A stretch of DNA of 61,551 bases from CAWIUB01 sp963839175 (GTDB taxonomy: Bacteria; Actinomycetota; Actinomycetes; Mycobacteriales; Jatrophihabitantaceae): assembly GCA_963839175.1 (NCBI GenBank), contig CAWIUB010000051.1:1-61551 (forward strand), written 5' to 3'. Below are positions 60,740 through 61,551 of the stretch, one piece after another. The position numbers and the translations under genes were made by a program. The number at the start of each line of letters is the position of its first letter. Position 1 is the first letter of the stretch. The notes under the pieces were generated by a model that saw only the letters and a program-made list of their open reading frames with translations, searched no databases and was not told the DNA's origin.

Positions 60740-61072
60740 GTTTATTGAGACCGTGACTGCTCCGCGCAAGATTTGGGAGCAGTGGAGCAGTCGCCTCCGC
60801 CTGTTCTCTGAACCTCCCCCCGCTCTCGTCGCTATCGTCGCCTGGGATGCTGGCGACGGCATGATTACCAGCGTCAACGCCTGGGACAACCCGTCAGCAG
60901 TTGCCGATTTCTTCGTCGACCGCATCCAGCCGGTGATCGAAGCGGAAGGCCCACCGGACTACAAGCCAGTCCGACACGGGACCGCCGTCGCTATGTACTT
61001 CCGGGCCCAAGCGCCAAGCGATCCTCCTTCGGCACGCGGGGCTGCTGCCGGAACCATCGAGGAAGACCTGAC

Positions 61073-61318
61073 CTAGACCGGATCCACTTCCACGATCTGC
61101 TCCCCACGGGCAACACTCGCGCCGACGCCGGGGCCACGCTCGCCGACCTGATGGCCCGCATGGGCCACGCCAGTGCGCGGGCCGCCTTGATCTACCTGCA
61201 CACCACGTCACAGCGGGATCGGGTGGTCGCCGGGTCCCTGAACCGTCTCCTGGACGTGCCACCGACCTCGGCCAACGGGCACGCAGCGGGCACGCCGCAT
61301 AAGTCGCGCAACGGCTGA
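61073..61318 (+). pseudogene. Tyrosine-recombinase (integrase) C-terminal relic
   Basis: The frame reads DRIHFHDLLPTGNTRADAGA then LADLMARMGHASARAALIYL, followed by an alanine-rich tail and a stop at 61318. It corresponds to the end of actinophage/ICE integrases: H-x-L-R-H-T-G ... M-G-H-x-S ... A-x-x-Y. The Arg-His of the H-D-L-R-H-T box is Leu-Pro here, so it would be inactive, and the N-terminal 300 residues are absent. It ends 48 bp before a tRNA-Gly scar, the expected place for an integrase gene. Confidence 0.8.
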
Positions 61319-61365
61319 TGCGCCGGGTGCCGGACGATTCGCCTACGCCACAAGGGGAATCTACG

Positions 61366-61408
61366 TGGAGCGGGTGACGAGAATCGAACTCGCACTGTCA
61401 GCTTGGGA
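61366..61408 (-). repeat. tRNA-Gly(CCC) 3' fragment (att scar, right)
   Basis: In reverse: TTCCCAAGCTGACAGTG (anticodon loop 3' side), GAGTTCGATTCTC (T-arm) and CACCCGCTCCA (acceptor, discriminator, CCA). The anticodon reads CCC. The 5' half of a tRNA is not present beyond 61408. Same orientation as the scar at 59176, 2.2 kb away. Confidence 0.72.
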
Positions 61409-61551
61409 ATCGTCGCGGTGATGCCGTCCTGCCGAAGTTCCTGGGCGTCGTCGGTGTCAGTCGCGGCCTGGAACGGCCGGGCGCGGCCCCGTCGAATGGC
61501 ACGCTAATGGCACGGCAGGGGAACCCCGAACGTGTCAATCATGCTGTTGTC

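Larger units (their letters stand above)
59408..61076 (+). pseudogene. 112-aa ABM/EthD-like protein gene split by ISL3 copy B
   Basis: ATG TTT ATT G at 59408-59417 (after AAGGCGG) and 60748-61076 join to a 112-codon frame: MFIETVTAPRKIWEQWSSRL and so on, containing VAIVAWDAGDGMITSVNAWD and ADFFVDRIQPVIEAEG, the look of a small dimeric barrel protein that handles a small molecule. The IS duplicates GTTTATTG, so the start codon stays on the far side of the IS. The right-hand part can be read with IS-derived N-terminal residues from 60663. Confidence 0.75.

Noticed and set aside
59176..61408. Functional tRNA-Gly gene
   Set aside because: Only the 3' half is present at both places; the 5' acceptor and D-arm are missing on the expected side.
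1..61551. CRISPR array, rRNA operon, riboswitch or phage structural genes
   Set aside because: I saw no regularly spaced repeats, rRNA sequence, conserved aptamer or virion genes on reading both strands.

Overview
The window is high-GC DNA with actinomycete-type gene content: a BTAD/SARP-type regulator, three ECF sigma factors, an F420-type LLM oxidoreductase, a PPOX protein, MMPL transporters and a MocR-type remnant. I read it as an IS-rich accessory stretch of an Actinomycetota chromosome; genus cannot be told from the sequence alone.

Layout. 1-4.8 kb: a DHA2 drug-efflux gene hit by two insertion sequences (ISL3 copy A and a 2.1-kb DDE element). 5.0-9.2 kb: hypX, the maturase that makes the CO ligand of NiFe hydrogenases, split by a 2.4-kb IS and divergent from zwf (glucose-6-phosphate dehydrogenase). 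10.8-22 kb: VOC protein, secreted Asp-box (sialidase-like) protein, glutamine amidotransferase, MMPL exporter, membrane-anchored beta-propeller-like protein, GNAT, TfoX, ICMT-like methyltransferase and transketolase. 22-30.2 kb: two TetR regulators, the second heading a tightly packed operon of two paralogous alpha/beta hydrolases (the second fused to a GT28/UGT-like glycosyltransferase), OsmC, a flavin monooxygenase and a truncated FAD enzyme. 30.4-36.3 kb: ISAzo13-type element inside a lipoprotein gene, cyclase, subtilase, cytochrome P450. 36.3-42.3 kb: DHA2 exporter / dimeric barrel / VOC / ECF-SnoaL sigma operon, DinB, DUF1059-like, BTAD regulator, SnoaL. 42.8-47.9 kb: PPOX, an IS1595 element sitting in a palindromic operator, LLM-MarR-SnoaL-cupin cluster, methyltransferase. 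48.3-56.7 kb: a second type of IS1595 element, secreted lipoprotein, ECF/anti-sigma pair, RidA, broken MMPL, DksA-like protein, and an ECF sigma translationally coupled to an unusual sugar transferase. 57.1-58.8 kb: mtnA plus class II aldolase (MTA/5-deoxyribose disposal). 59.2-61.5 kb: two tRNA-Gly 3' fragments (att scars), ISL3 copy B and an integrase relic.

Mobile DNA is the dominant theme: two identical ISL3 copies, two identical IS1595 copies, one divergent IS1595, one ISAzo13 element plus an internally deleted derivative, and two large singleton DDE elements. Most have clean target duplications, and conceptual excision restores an open frame in hypX, the efflux gene (at one of its two insertions), the alpha/beta hydrolase, a lipoprotein and a 112-aa protein, so these look like recent inactivations. 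Older decay is visible as short remnants of SDR, PIN, DinB, MocR, MMPL and integrase genes.

The best candidate for an undescribed system is the TetR - hydrolase - hydrolase::glycosyltransferase - OsmC - monooxygenase operon (23.4-30.2 kb). Its paralogous hydrolases have Ser and Cys at the same nucleophile position, and related operator-like sequences occur at its promoter and before osmC. Second candidates are the ECF sigma coupled to a sugar transferase with a novel soluble N-terminal domain, and the exporter/VOC/ECF-SnoaL operon.
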